Shown: positions 7,514 through 15,944, counted from the stretch's first letter. The stretch: DNA of 34,821 nucleotides from Microbispora oryzae (GCF_017896165.1 NZ_JAFCNB010000038.1:1-34821), one strand, 5' to 3'. The notes: a model not told the origin generated them from the letters alone. Numbers and translations: made by a program.

Positions 7514-8137
7514 ATGGCCTATGACGCGGAGGACACCAGACGGCGGATCTTCGACGCCGCCGCCGCCGAGTTCGCCGAACACGGCCTGGCGGGGGCCAGA
7601 GTCGAGCGGATCGCGACGGCAGCCAGGGCCAACAAGCAGGCCATCTACCTCTATTACGGCGGCAAGGAGAAGCTTTTCGCCGTCATCCTCCGGGCCAAGC
7701 TGGAGGAGCTCCGCGCCTCCGTCTCCATCGATCCGGACGCGGTGGCCGAGTCGGTCGGCCAGGTCTTCGACTGGTACCAGGAACACCCGGAACTGGTCAG
7801 GCTGCTGCTGTGGGAGGCGCTGGAGGCGTGCGACGAACCCGGCGAATCTGAGCGGGAGCGCCGGGAGGGCTTCCATGAGAAGGTCCGGCATCTCATGGAC
7901 GGGGGCATCGCCTGCCATCTTCCGGATCACGCGCGCGTTCGCGCCGCCCAGGATCTGCTGTTCACTCTCATGGGACTGATCGCCTGGAACTTCGCGGTGC
8001 CCAGGATGTGCCGCATTGTCCTGAATGAGGAGACCGACGAGGCCGCCCTGGCCCGCCGCCGCGAGACGGTGATCGAGGCCGCGCGCCTGCTCGCCGCGTC
8101 GCCGCCGGCCTCAGGGAGGATTCATGAACTTCAGTGA
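7514..8137 (+). CDS. TetR-family regulator divergent from the SDR
   Basis: 207 residues from ATG 7514; an in-frame GTG at 7457 would run through the operator and is disfavoured. N-terminal HTH (about 8-55): RRIFDAAAAEFAEHGLAGAR, then ANKQAIYLYYGGKEKLF, with the diagnostic YYxxKExLF helix. The C-terminal domain carries helices with EHPELVRLLLWEALEA, the TetR_C form common in actinobacteria. Two inverted-repeat operators in the intergenic region make it the likely repressor of both itself and the divergent SDR. The pairing of a local TetR with a single SDR usually means induction by the SDR's substrate or a related small molecule, here unknown. The stop codon lies inside a 16-base tandem duplication. 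Confidence 0.9.
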   Translation: MAYDAEDTRRRIFDAAAAEFAEHGLAGARVERIATAARANKQAIYLYYGGKEKLFAVILRAKLEELRASVSIDPDAVAESVGQVFDWYQEHPELVRLLLWEALEACDEPGESERERREGFHEKVRHLMDGGIACHLPDHARVRAAQDLLFTLMGLIAWNFAVPRMCRIVLNEETDEAALARRRETVIEAARLLAASPPASGRIHELQ

Positions 8138-8155
8138 GAATGAACTCCAGTGAGA
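8124..8155 (+). repeat. 16-bp tandem direct repeat over the TetR stop codon
   Basis: ATGAACTTCAGTGAGA is followed immediately by ATGAACTCCAGTGAGA with one mismatch. The first copy is preceded by GGGAGGATTC, a good ribosome binding site, but the frame it opens ends after nine codons. Confidence 0.8.
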
Positions 8156-8202
8156 ACGCGCGCTCGTCCTTCCGGCGCCAGGCCGCCGGTGAGAGCGAGT
8201 GC

Positions 8203-9723
8203 TCATCTGTGCAGCGCTCGCGGAGCCGGGGAGACCGGCGGCTTCGAACGCACGACGGCGACGCGGGAGTGCGGGCCGACCCAATGTCTCGCCGGGCGCG
8301 TGCCCGCCGCCCAGTAGAGCGTGCCCGCCGCCAGTGCGGCGACGAGCGTGAGCCAGCCGATCGCCCGTCCGGCGCGCAGGCCGTACCCGCAGGCCAGCCA
8401 GTAGACGGACAGCAGCATCCTGGCCCGCACGCGGGGGCTGCTCAGCCGCCGCATCTCCATCGCGGCGAACGCGAAGTCGGCTGAGGTCTTCGCGTCGCCC
8501 ACGCCCGGCCGCACCCGCTCGTACAGGGCCGCGAGCCAGCCGGCGTCGACCGGCCGCCTGGTAGGCGGGCCGCCCGCCGCCACCTCGCTCGGCGACCAGC
8601 CCCGCCAGAGGTGCTCGTCGGCGAGGACGACGCGGCGGGTCCACCACCGGACGGGAGGCCACCCGAGCCGCCACCTGACCCCGGCGGGGGTGGTCGCGAA
8701 CAGGCAGTCCGACAGGCGTAACCCCTCGGGCCGGCGGAGCCCGCCGAGACCGCAGGTACGAAGATCGGCGCCGTTGAGGGTGAGCGCGCCGGCGTCGAGG
8801 TCATCGAGTGACGTGATGCGCACCCGTCCCCCGCCACGGGTGACGACCGACGGCGCCGTGAGCGTCGCGTCCCGCAGGTCGATGTCCGCGGCGGACAGCC
8901 GCGCGGTGAACGGGCCGGTGACGACCGCGGCGCGCAGGGTCACCCGGCAGTCGCCGGTGTGGACGTGCAGCGGGCCGCCGGCGCGGACGTCCGCGAGCGA
9001 CAGGCGCCGCCCGACCAGCATCGGGCCGAGATAGGCAGGCCCGTGGAAGCGCAGGCCGTCGAACGCGGCGCTTCTCCCGACGGCCGACGCGCGAAAGGAG
9101 ACGGCCCGGCGGAAACCGGCACCGCGGAAGCCGGCACCGCGGAAGCCGACATCACCGGCGAACGCCGTACCGTCGAACGCGGCGAACCCACGGAAGTCGG
9201 CCCCGCGGAACGAGGTGTCCCGGTCGAACCGGGCCTCGCTGAAAAGGGCGTCACCGCCGACCCGAATGCGGTCGAAACGCCCATGACCACGGACTCGGGC
9301 GCCGTGCAGGGAGAGCTGGCGATGAAACCGGGCCTCACCGAAGGACACGTTTCCGGTGAAGCTCGTGCCGAAGAACGAGGCGAGGTGGTCGAACCGGGCG
9401 TGCTCGAAGGTCGCGTCACCGGCGAAGACGGCTTCGCCGAAGCGCGCCGGCCCGGTGAAGACCGCGCGGTCGAACCGCGCTCTGCCCAGGCGCCGCTCCA
9501 TGCCTTCCAGGACGCGGGTGAGCAGGTCTTCCGCCAGGGTGGTGCCGCGCAGATCGATGCCCTGGCCGGGGACCAGTCCCCGCAGGACGCTCTCCACCTC
9601 CGCCGGGCCGAGATGTGCGAGACACCGGTCATACGGCTCCCAGGCGGCGCCCAGGCATTCGGCCGAGACGCCGCACGTTCTCCAGGCGACGTCGAGCGGA
9701 TCGAGCTTCGGCTGGGATGTCAT
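8203..9723 (-). CDS. Pentapeptide-repeat-like membrane protein
   Basis: 506 residues, ATG at 9723. After an N-terminal segment, residues about 80-215 consist of repeated FxxAxF-type units (RFDRAVF, RFGEAVFAGDATFEHARF, SFGEARF, SFRGADFRGFAAFDGTAF, FRGAGFRGAGF). This is the variant pentapeptide pattern that folds into a four-sided right-handed beta-helix. A second, less regular repeat block follows to about 335. The C-terminus has a hydrophobic segment (AIGWLTLVAALAAGTLYW) near residue 460 and is otherwise Arg-rich. Related actinobacterial proteins have a membrane helix and unknown roles. No enzymatic residues seen. It converges with the TetR gene and diverges from the CBM3 protein. Confidence 0.75.
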   Translation of the reverse strand: MTSQPKLDPLDVAWRTCGVSAECLGAAWEPYDRCLAHLGPAEVESVLRGLVPGQGIDLRGTTLAEDLLTRVLEGMERRLGRARFDRAVFTGPARFGEAVFAGDATFEHARFDHLASFFGTSFTGNVSFGEARFHRQLSLHGARVRGHGRFDRIRVGGDALFSEARFDRDTSFRGADFRGFAAFDGTAFAGDVGFRGAGFRGAGFRRAVSFRASAVGRSAAFDGLRFHGPAYLGPMLVGRRLSLADVRAGGPLHVHTGDCRVTLRAAVVTGPFTARLSAADIDLRDATLTAPSVVTRGGGRVRITSLDDLDAGALTLNGADLRTCGLGGLRRPEGLRLSDCLFATTPAGVRWRLGWPPVRWWTRRVVLADEHLWRGWSPSEVAAGGPPTRRPVDAGWLAALYERVRPGVGDAKTSADFAFAAMEMRRLSSPRVRARMLLSVYWLACGYGLRAGRAIGWLTLVAALAAGTLYWAAGTRPARHWVGPHSRVAVVRSKPPVSPAPRALHR

Positions 9724-9865
9724 GGCAACGTGGTACCCAATGTCGCGTATCAGGGCGCTAAATGACGATCGAACCGTAACACAGGGTATTTGGATAATCG
9801 CTATCGGGTGAGTTAGGGAACCGTTCGGAGCCCCTCACGGCCGACGGCGCGGAGGGCCGCGTTGT

Positions 9866-9879
9866 CGTGAAATCTTCAT
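9866..9879 (+). promoter_or_regulatory. Shared 14-bp motif, copy upstream of the CBM3 protein
   Basis: CGTGAAATCTTCAT contains TGAA-ATC-TTCA, an inverted repeat. An identical 14-mer occurs in the control region of the lectin/HTH genes 3.4 kb away. The rest of the 312-base divergent gap holds no gene. Confidence 0.4.
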
Positions 9880-10035
9880 CGGGCGTCACGGCGCAGCCGC
9901 GCACTCGCTCTGCTCACCGGATGCGGCGCATCGCCTCCCAGCGCCGCAGGGAATCGATCATTGCTCGCACGGGCGACGTCTGGAGACCATGCCCCCGAGA
10001 AGATCGCCGGCTGCCGGCCCAGTGGAGGTACCAGG

Positions 10036-12177
10036 ATGTCACGGAGATTCGGATTACCGCGGTCATCGTTGTGCGCCCTGGCGTCGCTGTGCACCCTCGC
10101 GCTCATGGCCCCGGCGCACCCGGCCGCCGCCGCGACGGACGCGATCAGGCTGCGTTACCACACCTACTACGGGACGGCCAGCAACCAGATCGGCCCGTTG
10201 ATCGACCTGACGAACACCGGATCCACGGCGATCCCGCTGAACACCGTGACGGTCCGCTACTGGTTCACCGCGGACGGGACCGTCACACCCAGGTACTACT
10301 GCGACTACACGCCGAAGGGCTGCGGCAACGTCACGGCCAGGTTCGTGAAGACGACCGGCCCGGTCACCGGCGCCGACACCTATCTCGAACTCGGTTTCAC
10401 CGCCGGGGCGGGGAACCTCGGCGCGGGTCAGAGCACCGGCGAGATCCAGGGGCGGGTCGCCAAGTCTGACTGGAGCATGTTCGACCAGGGTGACGACTAC
10501 TCCTACGACGGGACGAAGACAACGGCGGCGGAGTGGGACCACGTCGCCGTCTACGTCGGCGGATCGCTGGTGTGGGGCACGGAGCCGGGCGGGTCGCAGC
10601 CCGACACCCACCCTCCGGCCGGCTTCGCCGTCTACGCGTTCAGCCAGTCGGACGTGGGTGTGAACGAGGAGGATCCGCAGATCTACCGGCTCGACCCCGA
10701 CATCAACATCCGTGCCTTCCAGAAGTGGTCGACCCACGGCGACGAGGCGTCCGACTACAACTTCGCCCAGATCGGGCGCTACCACGGGCAGGGAACCACC
10801 TTCATCGGCGGTGGCACGGCCAGCGTCATCTTCCGCGAGGAATTCGCCAGCGACGCGACCTTCGACGACATGTCGACCCGTGACGCGGACAACCAGCCGG
10901 TGCCGCACGAGGAGGTCGTGCCGGGCGCGCGCCGGGGCAACCTGTTCAACCCGGAGTATCGCCGGTATCTGGTCGACTGGGCCAAGAGCCAGATCGACGG
11001 CGGCGTGGACGGCCTCTTCTTCGACGAGGTGCCCGGCGGATTCAGCGGAGGCATCGTCCACAACTGGAACGGGAACGAGGGCTTCGACGACTACACCATC
11101 GCCGACTTCAACCGGTACCTGCTGGAGAAGTACCCGGACTTCACGGCCGCCGACTGGAAGAGCCGCTTCGGGATGACGGACGACAACCTGATCCGCGGCG
11201 ACGTTCCGGCCGACGACCTCGCCGGGAACTTCAACTACCGCACCTACCTGCGGGCCAACGGCTGGAACACCGACCCGCTGAACGCCGCGAACCCGCTGGC
11301 GCGGGACTGGGGGAAGGTGACCGGCAACCGGTTGTACGCCGACGACACCTCGTTCACCGGCACCTACCTGCGGCGCTACTGGAAGCAGATGGTGGACGAC
11401 GTACGCGACTACGCGACGCGCACCGTCCACCACCAGGTCTACGTCACCTCCAACGGGCTCCTGCCGTACGTGGACTTCAACAGCGTCGGCATGTACCCCT
11501 GGAACCCCGACGAGCAGACGCCCGACGGCAGGGGCGCCGACTACGTGCCGGTGGTGAACGGGCACCTCAACGGGGCCAAGTCGCTGCGGGCCAACTACCG
11601 GTACCTGAAGAAGACCAGCGGGCGGATCGCGGGCGACGTGCCGGTGGTGGTGTTCATCGACTGGCCGACCGACATGATGACGGCGTACCTGAACCTGCCG
11701 ACCGCCGAGCAGAAGGACTACTGGCGGATCTTCGGCGCCGAGGCCTACGCCAACGGCCTCTACCCCGCCTTCCACCTGAAGGACACCGTGGGCGACCCGA
11801 CCGCGGAGCAGCTGGGGCTGCTGGACTTCTTCCGGACGTACACGCAGTTCTACAAGGACCACCGATCGCTCTACCACGACAACGCCGCCACGGACACCGC
11901 CGTCGACGTCGGGGTGAGCGACGTCGCGGGGAGCCTGCTGGTGCAGGGCGGCACGGGCGCGCGCACGCTCCATCTGGTCAACCACAACTACGACCAGGGG
12001 ATCCGGCCCCAGACCGGATTCAGCGTCACGGCCGACGTGGGCTCCTGCCCGGCCCGGGTCACCATGGTCTCGCCCGACTTCGCGGGCTCGAAGTCGCCGT
12101 CCTTCTCCTGCGGCGGCGGCGCTCTGAGGGTGACCGTCGACCGGCTCGACTACTACGACGTGCTCGTGCTCGGGTAA
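10036..12177 (+). CDS. Secreted CBM3 protein with a putative glycoside hydrolase domain
   Basis: 713 residues. ATG 10036 has GGAGG seven bases upstream and gives a signal peptide (SSLCALASLCTLALMAPA, cut near AAA/TDA). Residues about 36-190 are a family 3 carbohydrate-binding module: IRLRYHTYYGTASNQIGPLI, YWFTADG, FDQGDDYSYDG and YVGGSLVWGTEPG. Those modules bind cellulose or similar surfaces. The following about 500 residues look like a TIM-barrel hydrolase with repeated strand-end acids, most clearly GGVDGLFFDEVPGG (Asp330, Glu331), plus VVFIDWP and AYANGLYPAFHL. A beta-sandwich tail (LHLVNHNYDQ to the end) resembles the accessory domain of many glycosidases. I cannot name the GH family. 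Extracellular; likely acts on a plant or fungal polysaccharide. Confidence 0.8.
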   Translation: MSRRFGLPRSSLCALASLCTLALMAPAHPAAAATDAIRLRYHTYYGTASNQIGPLIDLTNTGSTAIPLNTVTVRYWFTADGTVTPRYYCDYTPKGCGNVTARFVKTTGPVTGADTYLELGFTAGAGNLGAGQSTGEIQGRVAKSDWSMFDQGDDYSYDGTKTTAAEWDHVAVYVGGSLVWGTEPGGSQPDTHPPAGFAVYAFSQSDVGVNEEDPQIYRLDPDINIRAFQKWSTHGDEASDYNFAQIGRYHGQGTTFIGGGTASVIFREEFASDATFDDMSTRDADNQPVPHEEVVPGARRGNLFNPEYRRYLVDWAKSQIDGGVDGLFFDEVPGGFSGGIVHNWNGNEGFDDYTIADFNRYLLEKYPDFTAADWKSRFGMTDDNLIRGDVPADDLAGNFNYRTYLRANGWNTDPLNAANPLARDWGKVTGNRLYADDTSFTGTYLRRYWKQMVDDVRDYATRTVHHQVYVTSNGLLPYVDFNSVGMYPWNPDEQTPDGRGADYVPVVNGHLNGAKSLRANYRYLKKTSGRIAGDVPVVVFIDWPTDMMTAYLNLPTAEQKDYWRIFGAEAYANGLYPAFHLKDTVGDPTAEQLGLLDFFRTYTQFYKDHRSLYHDNAATDTAVDVGVSDVAGSLLVQGGTGARTLHLVNHNYDQGIRPQTGFSVTADVGSCPARVTMVSPDFAGSKSPSFSCGGGALRVTVDRLDYYDVLVLG

Positions 12178-12204
12178 GGCCGGGAGGCGCTCCGCGCGCG
12201 GGAA

Positions 12205-12236
12205 GGGGCGTAGGAGCCCGGCCGCTCCTACGCCCC
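12205..12236. terminator. Strong hairpin terminator
   Basis: GGGGCGTAGGAGC and GCTCCTACGCCCC form a perfect 13-bp stem with a 6-base loop, between the CBM3 gene and the convergent lectin gene. It can serve both directions. Confidence 0.85.
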
Positions 12237-12294
12237 TCAGGAGAGACGCGATCGTTCAGCTACCGATCCGCGGCCGGTGGACGACCGCCGTTCG

Positions 12295-12870
12295 TCACTG
12301 GCCGTACCAGTACTGATCGGAGGAGCAGATGCAGTGATACTGGACGACGGGCGCACCGTTCGAGAGGGATCCGCCGCTCACCGCGATGACCGCGTCGGTC
12401 TTGTAGTTCCACACCGTCAGCGCGTGGCCTCCGGTGATCGGCGCCACCGGGTTCACCCACCAGTACTGCTCCGGCCTGGAGGCACCCGCGCATTCGGCGG
12501 CGTTGAGCTGCGTTCCCTCCGCCGTGCTCGCGCCCATCACCCCGAGACACTGGTTGGCGCCGTTCACGAGTTGCCGGTATCCCGAGTCGGCCGGCTGATA
12601 GGCACCCCAGTGCCAGGTCTGGTCGGATTTGCCGGTGCAGGGCCACTGGCCGGCCCCTCCTCTGGCGTTGATGCCCAGACACAGCGAGGATTTCCAGTTG
12701 TACAGGCTGAACGTGCCCGACGTCGGTATCGCGCGAGGCGGGGCGGCGGCCCGGGTGACGGCCCGGGTGACGGCGGAGCCGGCCGTCGAAGCCGCTCCGG
12801 CGTCCACCGTGGGGACAAGGGCGGCGAGTGTGATGACCGCCAGCGTTACGGCGTATCGCTTTATCGGCAT
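12295..12870 (-). CDS. Secreted ricin-type beta-trefoil lectin
   Basis: 191 residues. A signal peptide (RYAVTLAVITLAALVPTVDA) is followed by a low-complexity TRAVTRAAAPPR linker. The rest is a single beta-trefoil-like domain with repeated QxW-type motifs: SLCLGINARGGAGQWPC, KSDQTWHW, NQCLGVMG, RPEQYWW and SSDQYWYGQ. This is the ricin B / CBM13 class, which binds galactose- or xylose-type sugars. No catalytic domain is attached, so it is a stand-alone lectin or inhibitor-like protein. AAGGGAAAG precedes the ATG. It lies 42 bases after another small secreted protein on the same strand and is likely co-transcribed with it. Confidence 0.75.
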   Translation of the reverse strand: MPIKRYAVTLAVITLAALVPTVDAGAASTAGSAVTRAVTRAAAPPRAIPTSGTFSLYNWKSSLCLGINARGGAGQWPCTGKSDQTWHWGAYQPADSGYRQLVNGANQCLGVMGASTAEGTQLNAAECAGASRPEQYWWVNPVAPITGGHALTVWNYKTDAVIAVSGGSLSNGAPVVQYHCICSSDQYWYGQ

Positions 12871-12912
12871 GATTGCCCGTCTTTCCCTTCGAGTGTGGTG
12901 TCCGTGAGTGGC

Positions 12913-13191
12913 TCAGTAGTTCGGGCAGGTCTGCGTGAAGTCCCTCTGGCCGATCGGCGTGCTCATGTAGTAGTCGACCTCCTGCCAGGAGTAGATTCCG
13001 CGCAGCGTGGAGCCGATGTAGGTCCTCGTCCGGCCCTTGAAGTTGAATGCCTGGTAAATGGGCCCCGACCAGGTGTAGAAGGTGCTCGTCTGACAGAGGC
13101 GCGCGTCCGCCGCCTGGGCGGCCGGCACCGCGATCGTGCAGACCACCGCCACCGCTCCCGCGATTACGCATGCCTTGACGCGATTACGCAT
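12913..13191 (-). CDS. Small secreted protein, unknown function
   Basis: 92 residues, with GGAGGAG before the ATG at 13191. The signal peptide is VKACVIAGAVAVVCTIAVPA with cleavage near AQA, leaving about 64 residues with two cysteines (RLCQ and QTCPNY), probably disulfide-bonded. The mature peptide is aromatic-rich (FYTWSGPIYQAF, IYSWQEVDYYM). I do not recognise a family. It is the first gene of a two-gene leftward unit with the ricin-type lectin and faces the membrane-anchored HTH gene across a motif-rich intergenic region. That suggests common control, perhaps by that HTH protein. Confidence 0.7.
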   Translation of the reverse strand: MRNRVKACVIAGAVAVVCTIAVPAAQAADARLCQTSTFYTWSGPIYQAFNFKGRTRTYIGSTLRGIYSWQEVDYYMSTPIGQRDFTQTCPNY

Positions 13192-13247
13192 TTCACTCCT
13201 CCAGAGTCGCTGTGGGTGCTGAGTTCGCCTAGGCGGGTGTCCGGAAC

Positions 13248-13261
13248 CGTGAAATCTTCAT
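13248..13261 (+). promoter_or_regulatory. Shared 14-bp motif, copy upstream of the lectin unit
   Basis: CGTGAAATCTTCAT is identical to the motif ahead of the CBM3 protein. It lies in the divergent region between the small secreted protein and the HTH gene. Confidence 0.4.
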
Positions 13262-13271
13262 AGTTGCCTGT

Positions 13272-13339
13272 TTGTCCGAACTGAAGTGATCCGGACAATT
13301 TGCGACGAGCTATTTGTCCAGGTCACGGCCAGTTGTCCA
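13272..13339. promoter_or_regulatory. Array of four TTGTCC boxes
   Basis: TTGTCCG (13272-13278), its inverse CGGACAA (13292-13298), TTGTCCA (13314-13320) and TTGTCCA (13333-13339) recur every 19-22 bases, about two helical turns. They end 19 bases before the HTH gene start. This is a likely binding array for a DNA-binding protein, possibly the HTH protein itself. Confidence 0.5.
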
Positions 13340-13358
13340 GGGAGATGGGAGGGAAGAC

Positions 13359-14432
13359 ATGGGACGGCGAATGCGTGTGCTGGATCCGGCCGCGGGGCCC
13401 GTCGAACAATTCGCGTGTGAGCTGCGGGCGCTGCGGGCCGCCGCCGGAGAACCGCCCTTCTGGAAGATGGCGCGACGGTGCGAGGTGTCGAAGAGCACTC
13501 TCGCCGCGGCCGTGGCGGGCTACCAGATCCCTTCGGAGAAGGTGGCCAGGAACTTCGTGCTCGCCTGTGGCGGTGATTGGGCGCAGTGGCGGGAACGCTG
13601 GTCCCGCGCGATCGCCGAGGTGGCGGCCCTGGCGGAAGAGCCGGATGATTCACATCGGAGTGGCGAGCTGGTCCCCGTTCAAATCCGGCTTCCCGCGCGG
13701 CGACCCGCGGAGCACTCGGCGGCCACGAACTCACTCGTGCCGGTCACGGCGGATCACTCCGCTCAGGACGGAGGCGGTGGGCGCCGGCGGCATGGCGGGC
13801 ACCGCCTGCTCGGAGCCGGAATCCTGTTGAGCGGGGCGGCCGCCGTCGTGCTGCTCTTCTCACTGTTCGCGCCGGGCGCCGATCGGGTGACCGGCCCTGC
13901 GGCGTCGAGCGCGTCAGGGAGAGAGCCAGAAGGAGGAGAAATCGGCGGGATCCGCGGCGCCGCGCCCGGCGCGCTACCGAGGGACTGGACAGCGACGTCC
14001 GGGCCGGCCTGCGCGACGGGTGACGCGGTGGCGTTGAATACCAGCGGCTCGTGGCGGCCGTTGCCCGGCGGCTCGACCGGGAACTGCGGAGCCGCCCTGA
14101 TCCACAAGACGACTGACAGCGGCGACGGGGCCAACTGGGTCTTCCATCCCGGAGCCGGCAAGACGTGCACCTTCGGGATCCACATTCCGAATTCGAACGT
14201 CATCACCGCGAGGAACGCCACCTACCAGGCGTGGGACACCCTTCCCGGCGAACATTTCGACGAGCACCGTATCGGCGCCAACGTGTCGGTGAATCAGCGA
14301 GCCAATCGCGGCGGAACGATCACGATCGAGTTCGGGCCGACGAAGAACGGCACCATCGACCTGCAGCTCTACGACAACTATCCGGATCGGGCGGTCGAGG
14401 CGGCCGGCACGGTCACCGCCACGTGCCGTTGA
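13359..14432 (+). CDS. Membrane-spanning XRE-type HTH protein with an extracellular domain
   Basis: 357 residues. The ATG at 13359 is preceded by GGGAGGGAAG. An N-terminal helix-turn-helix of actinobacterial XRE type (about 15-85) shows PPFWKMARRCEVSKSTLAAA and FVLACGGDWAQWRERW. After a disordered linker comes one transmembrane helix (about 150-172, LLGAGILLSGAAAVVLLFSL). The exported 185 residues hold four or more cysteines and a beta-rich region (NATYQAWDT, ANVSVNQRANRGGTITIEFG) that faintly recalls golvesin/xanthan-lyase accessory domains. The topology puts the DNA-binding part inside and a possible ligand-binding part outside, a one-component transmembrane sensor design. Its divergent neighbours are secreted proteins, one a lectin, which are natural candidate targets. 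Confidence 0.8.
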   Translation: MGRRMRVLDPAAGPVEQFACELRALRAAAGEPPFWKMARRCEVSKSTLAAAVAGYQIPSEKVARNFVLACGGDWAQWRERWSRAIAEVAALAEEPDDSHRSGELVPVQIRLPARRPAEHSAATNSLVPVTADHSAQDGGGGRRRHGGHRLLGAGILLSGAAAVVLLFSLFAPGADRVTGPAASSASGREPEGGEIGGIRGAAPGALPRDWTATSGPACATGDAVALNTSGSWRPLPGGSTGNCGAALIHKTTDSGDGANWVFHPGAGKTCTFGIHIPNSNVITARNATYQAWDTLPGEHFDEHRIGANVSVNQRANRGGTITIEFGPTKNGTIDLQLYDNYPDRAVEAAGTVTATCR

Positions 14433-14494
14433 CCGCGCCTGGGCGGCCATGTCGGTAACCTGATCGCCCCGATACGACGGAAGGCATCCCGCTC

Positions 14495-14902
14495 ATGTCC
14501 CGCGAAGAACTGCCCGAGCACCTCGTCACGGCGCTCGCCCGCCCGAATCCCTGCGTCATCGCCACCGTGCGGCCGGACGGCGCACCCGTCTCGGTGGCCA
14601 CCTGGTATCTGTGGGAGGACGGGAAGGCGCTGGTCAACATGGACGCCGGCCGGAAGCGCCTCGACCACCTCCGGGCTGACCCCCGGGTCTCGCTGACCGT
14701 GCTCGACTCCGAGAGCTGGTATCGCCACATCAGCCTGCAGGGCCGCGTGGTGTCGCTGGTGGACGACGAGAACCTCGAGGACATCGATCGGATCGCCGTC
14801 CACTACACCGGCGACCCGTACGCGAACCGGGAACGGCCGCGGGTGAGCGCCTGGATCGAGATCGACAGCTGGCACGCCTGGGGATGGCCCTCCGGCAGCT
14901 GA
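14495..14902 (+). CDS. PPOX-class flavin/F420-binding oxidoreductase
   Basis: 135 residues, the normal size for single-domain pyridoxamine-phosphate-oxidase-like split-barrel proteins. Typical features are PCVIATVRPDGAPVSVATWY (strand pair with substrate-side residues), KRLDHLRADPRVSLTVLD and HISLQGRVV. The family includes F420- and FMN-dependent reductases such as mycobacterial Rv1155. Which cofactor this one uses cannot be read reliably from sequence. It probably acts in the cytoplasm as a dimer on a small quinone-like or biliverdin-like substrate. It ends shortly before a hairpin shared with the convergent SDR gene. Confidence 0.85.
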   Translation: MSREELPEHLVTALARPNPCVIATVRPDGAPVSVATWYLWEDGKALVNMDAGRKRLDHLRADPRVSLTVLDSESWYRHISLQGRVVSLVDDENLEDIDRIAVHYTGDPYANRERPRVSAWIEIDSWHAWGWPSGS

Positions 14903-14913
14903 TCGCCGTCCTC

Positions 14914-14948
14914 CGGACACCGGTGCGACCCGGGAGCGCCGGTGTCCG
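14914..14948. terminator. Bidirectional hairpin
   Basis: CGGACACCGG and CCGGTGTCCG form a perfect 10-bp stem with a 15-base loop in the gap between two convergent genes. Confidence 0.65.
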
Positions 14949-14957
14949 CGCGCCGGG

Positions 14958-15821
14958 TCAGCCGGGCAGGGTCTCGCCCCCGATGGGGGCCAGCACCTCG
15001 CCCGTGTAGTACGACGAGAGCCGCTCCGAGGCGAAGAAGACGTACGACGGCGCGATCTCGTCCGGATCGGCGGCGCGTTTCATCGGCACCTGCTTGCCGA
15101 ACTGCTCCACCTTCTCCGCCGGGAAGGTGGCCGGGATGAGCGGTGTCCACACCGGTCCCGGGGCGACCGCGTTGACCCGGATGCCCTTCTCCACCAGGTT
15201 CTGGGCCATGGAGTAGGTGAAGGCGTTGATCGCGCCCTTTGTGGCGGCATAGTCGATCAGGGTCTTGTTGCCGCGCAGCCCGTTGATCGAGGACGTGTTG
15301 ACGATCGCCGACCCCTCGCCCATGTGCCGCAGGGCCGCCTTGGTGACCCTGAAGTAGCTGTGGATGTTGACCGCGAAGGTGTGCAGCCACTGCTCGTCGC
15401 CGAGATCGTCCAGTGACTCGACCGGCGCCTGGTAGGCGACGTTGTTGACGAGCACGTCGAGTCCGCCCAGCTCGCGCACCGTCCGTTCGACGACCTCCGC
15501 GCAGTGCGCGGCGTCCGCCAGGTCGCCGGGCAGCGGCACGCACCGCCGTCCGGTCTCCTCCACCAGCTTGCGGGTGTGCTCGGCGTCCTCGTGTTCGGTC
15601 AGGTACGCGATCGCGACGTCGGCGCCCTCCTTGGCGAAGGCGACGGCCACGGCGCGGCCGATCCCCGAGTCGCCCCCGGTGATCAGCGCGCGTCTGCCCC
15701 GGAGCAGACCACGGCCCTGGTAATGGCGCATCTCGTCCCGCGGCTCCGGAGCCATCTCCCCGCTGTGGCCGGGGTAGCTCTGCTCCTGCGCGGGCGGCGT
15801 GTGGTTCGGTTCCTCAGGCAT
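14958..15821 (-). CDS. SDR oxidoreductase, general stress protein 39-like
   Basis: 287 residues. A Pro/Glu-rich N-terminal extension of about 40 residues (MPEEPNHTPPAQEQSYPGHS) precedes a classical SDR domain. That domain has TGGDSGIGRA at the cofactor site, VNNVAYQ, the catalytic NTSSINGL serine and the YAATK Tyr/Lys, so it should be active with NAD(P)H. This extension-plus-domain form is the GSP39/YghA-like group, frequent in stress regulons of Gram-positive bacteria. The physiological substrate is unknown. Its divergent neighbours (ChaB and hemerythrin) fit a stress context. Confidence 0.88.
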   Translation of the reverse strand: MPEEPNHTPPAQEQSYPGHSGEMAPEPRDEMRHYQGRGLLRGRRALITGGDSGIGRAVAVAFAKEGADVAIAYLTEHEDAEHTRKLVEETGRRCVPLPGDLADAAHCAEVVERTVRELGGLDVLVNNVAYQAPVESLDDLGDEQWLHTFAVNIHSYFRVTKAALRHMGEGSAIVNTSSINGLRGNKTLIDYAATKGAINAFTYSMAQNLVEKGIRVNAVAPGPVWTPLIPATFPAEKVEQFGKQVPMKRAADPDEIAPSYVFFASERLSSYYTGEVLAPIGGETLPG

Positions 15822-15944
15822 GTCGCGCCCCTGCCCCCGCGGCCGAGGGCCTAACGGACGTGGCCGATCCGTTGAGCGTCGTTGGCCCCCCCTGACCGGA
15901 CGGCCCCGCCGGGCACCGCCATGCGAGATCGTCTGCCGCCGGAC

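Noticed and set aside
10063..11985. 640-codon open frame opposite the CBM3 protein
   Set aside because: Valine/arginine-rich shadow of a well-supported secreted protein; no start signal or domain.
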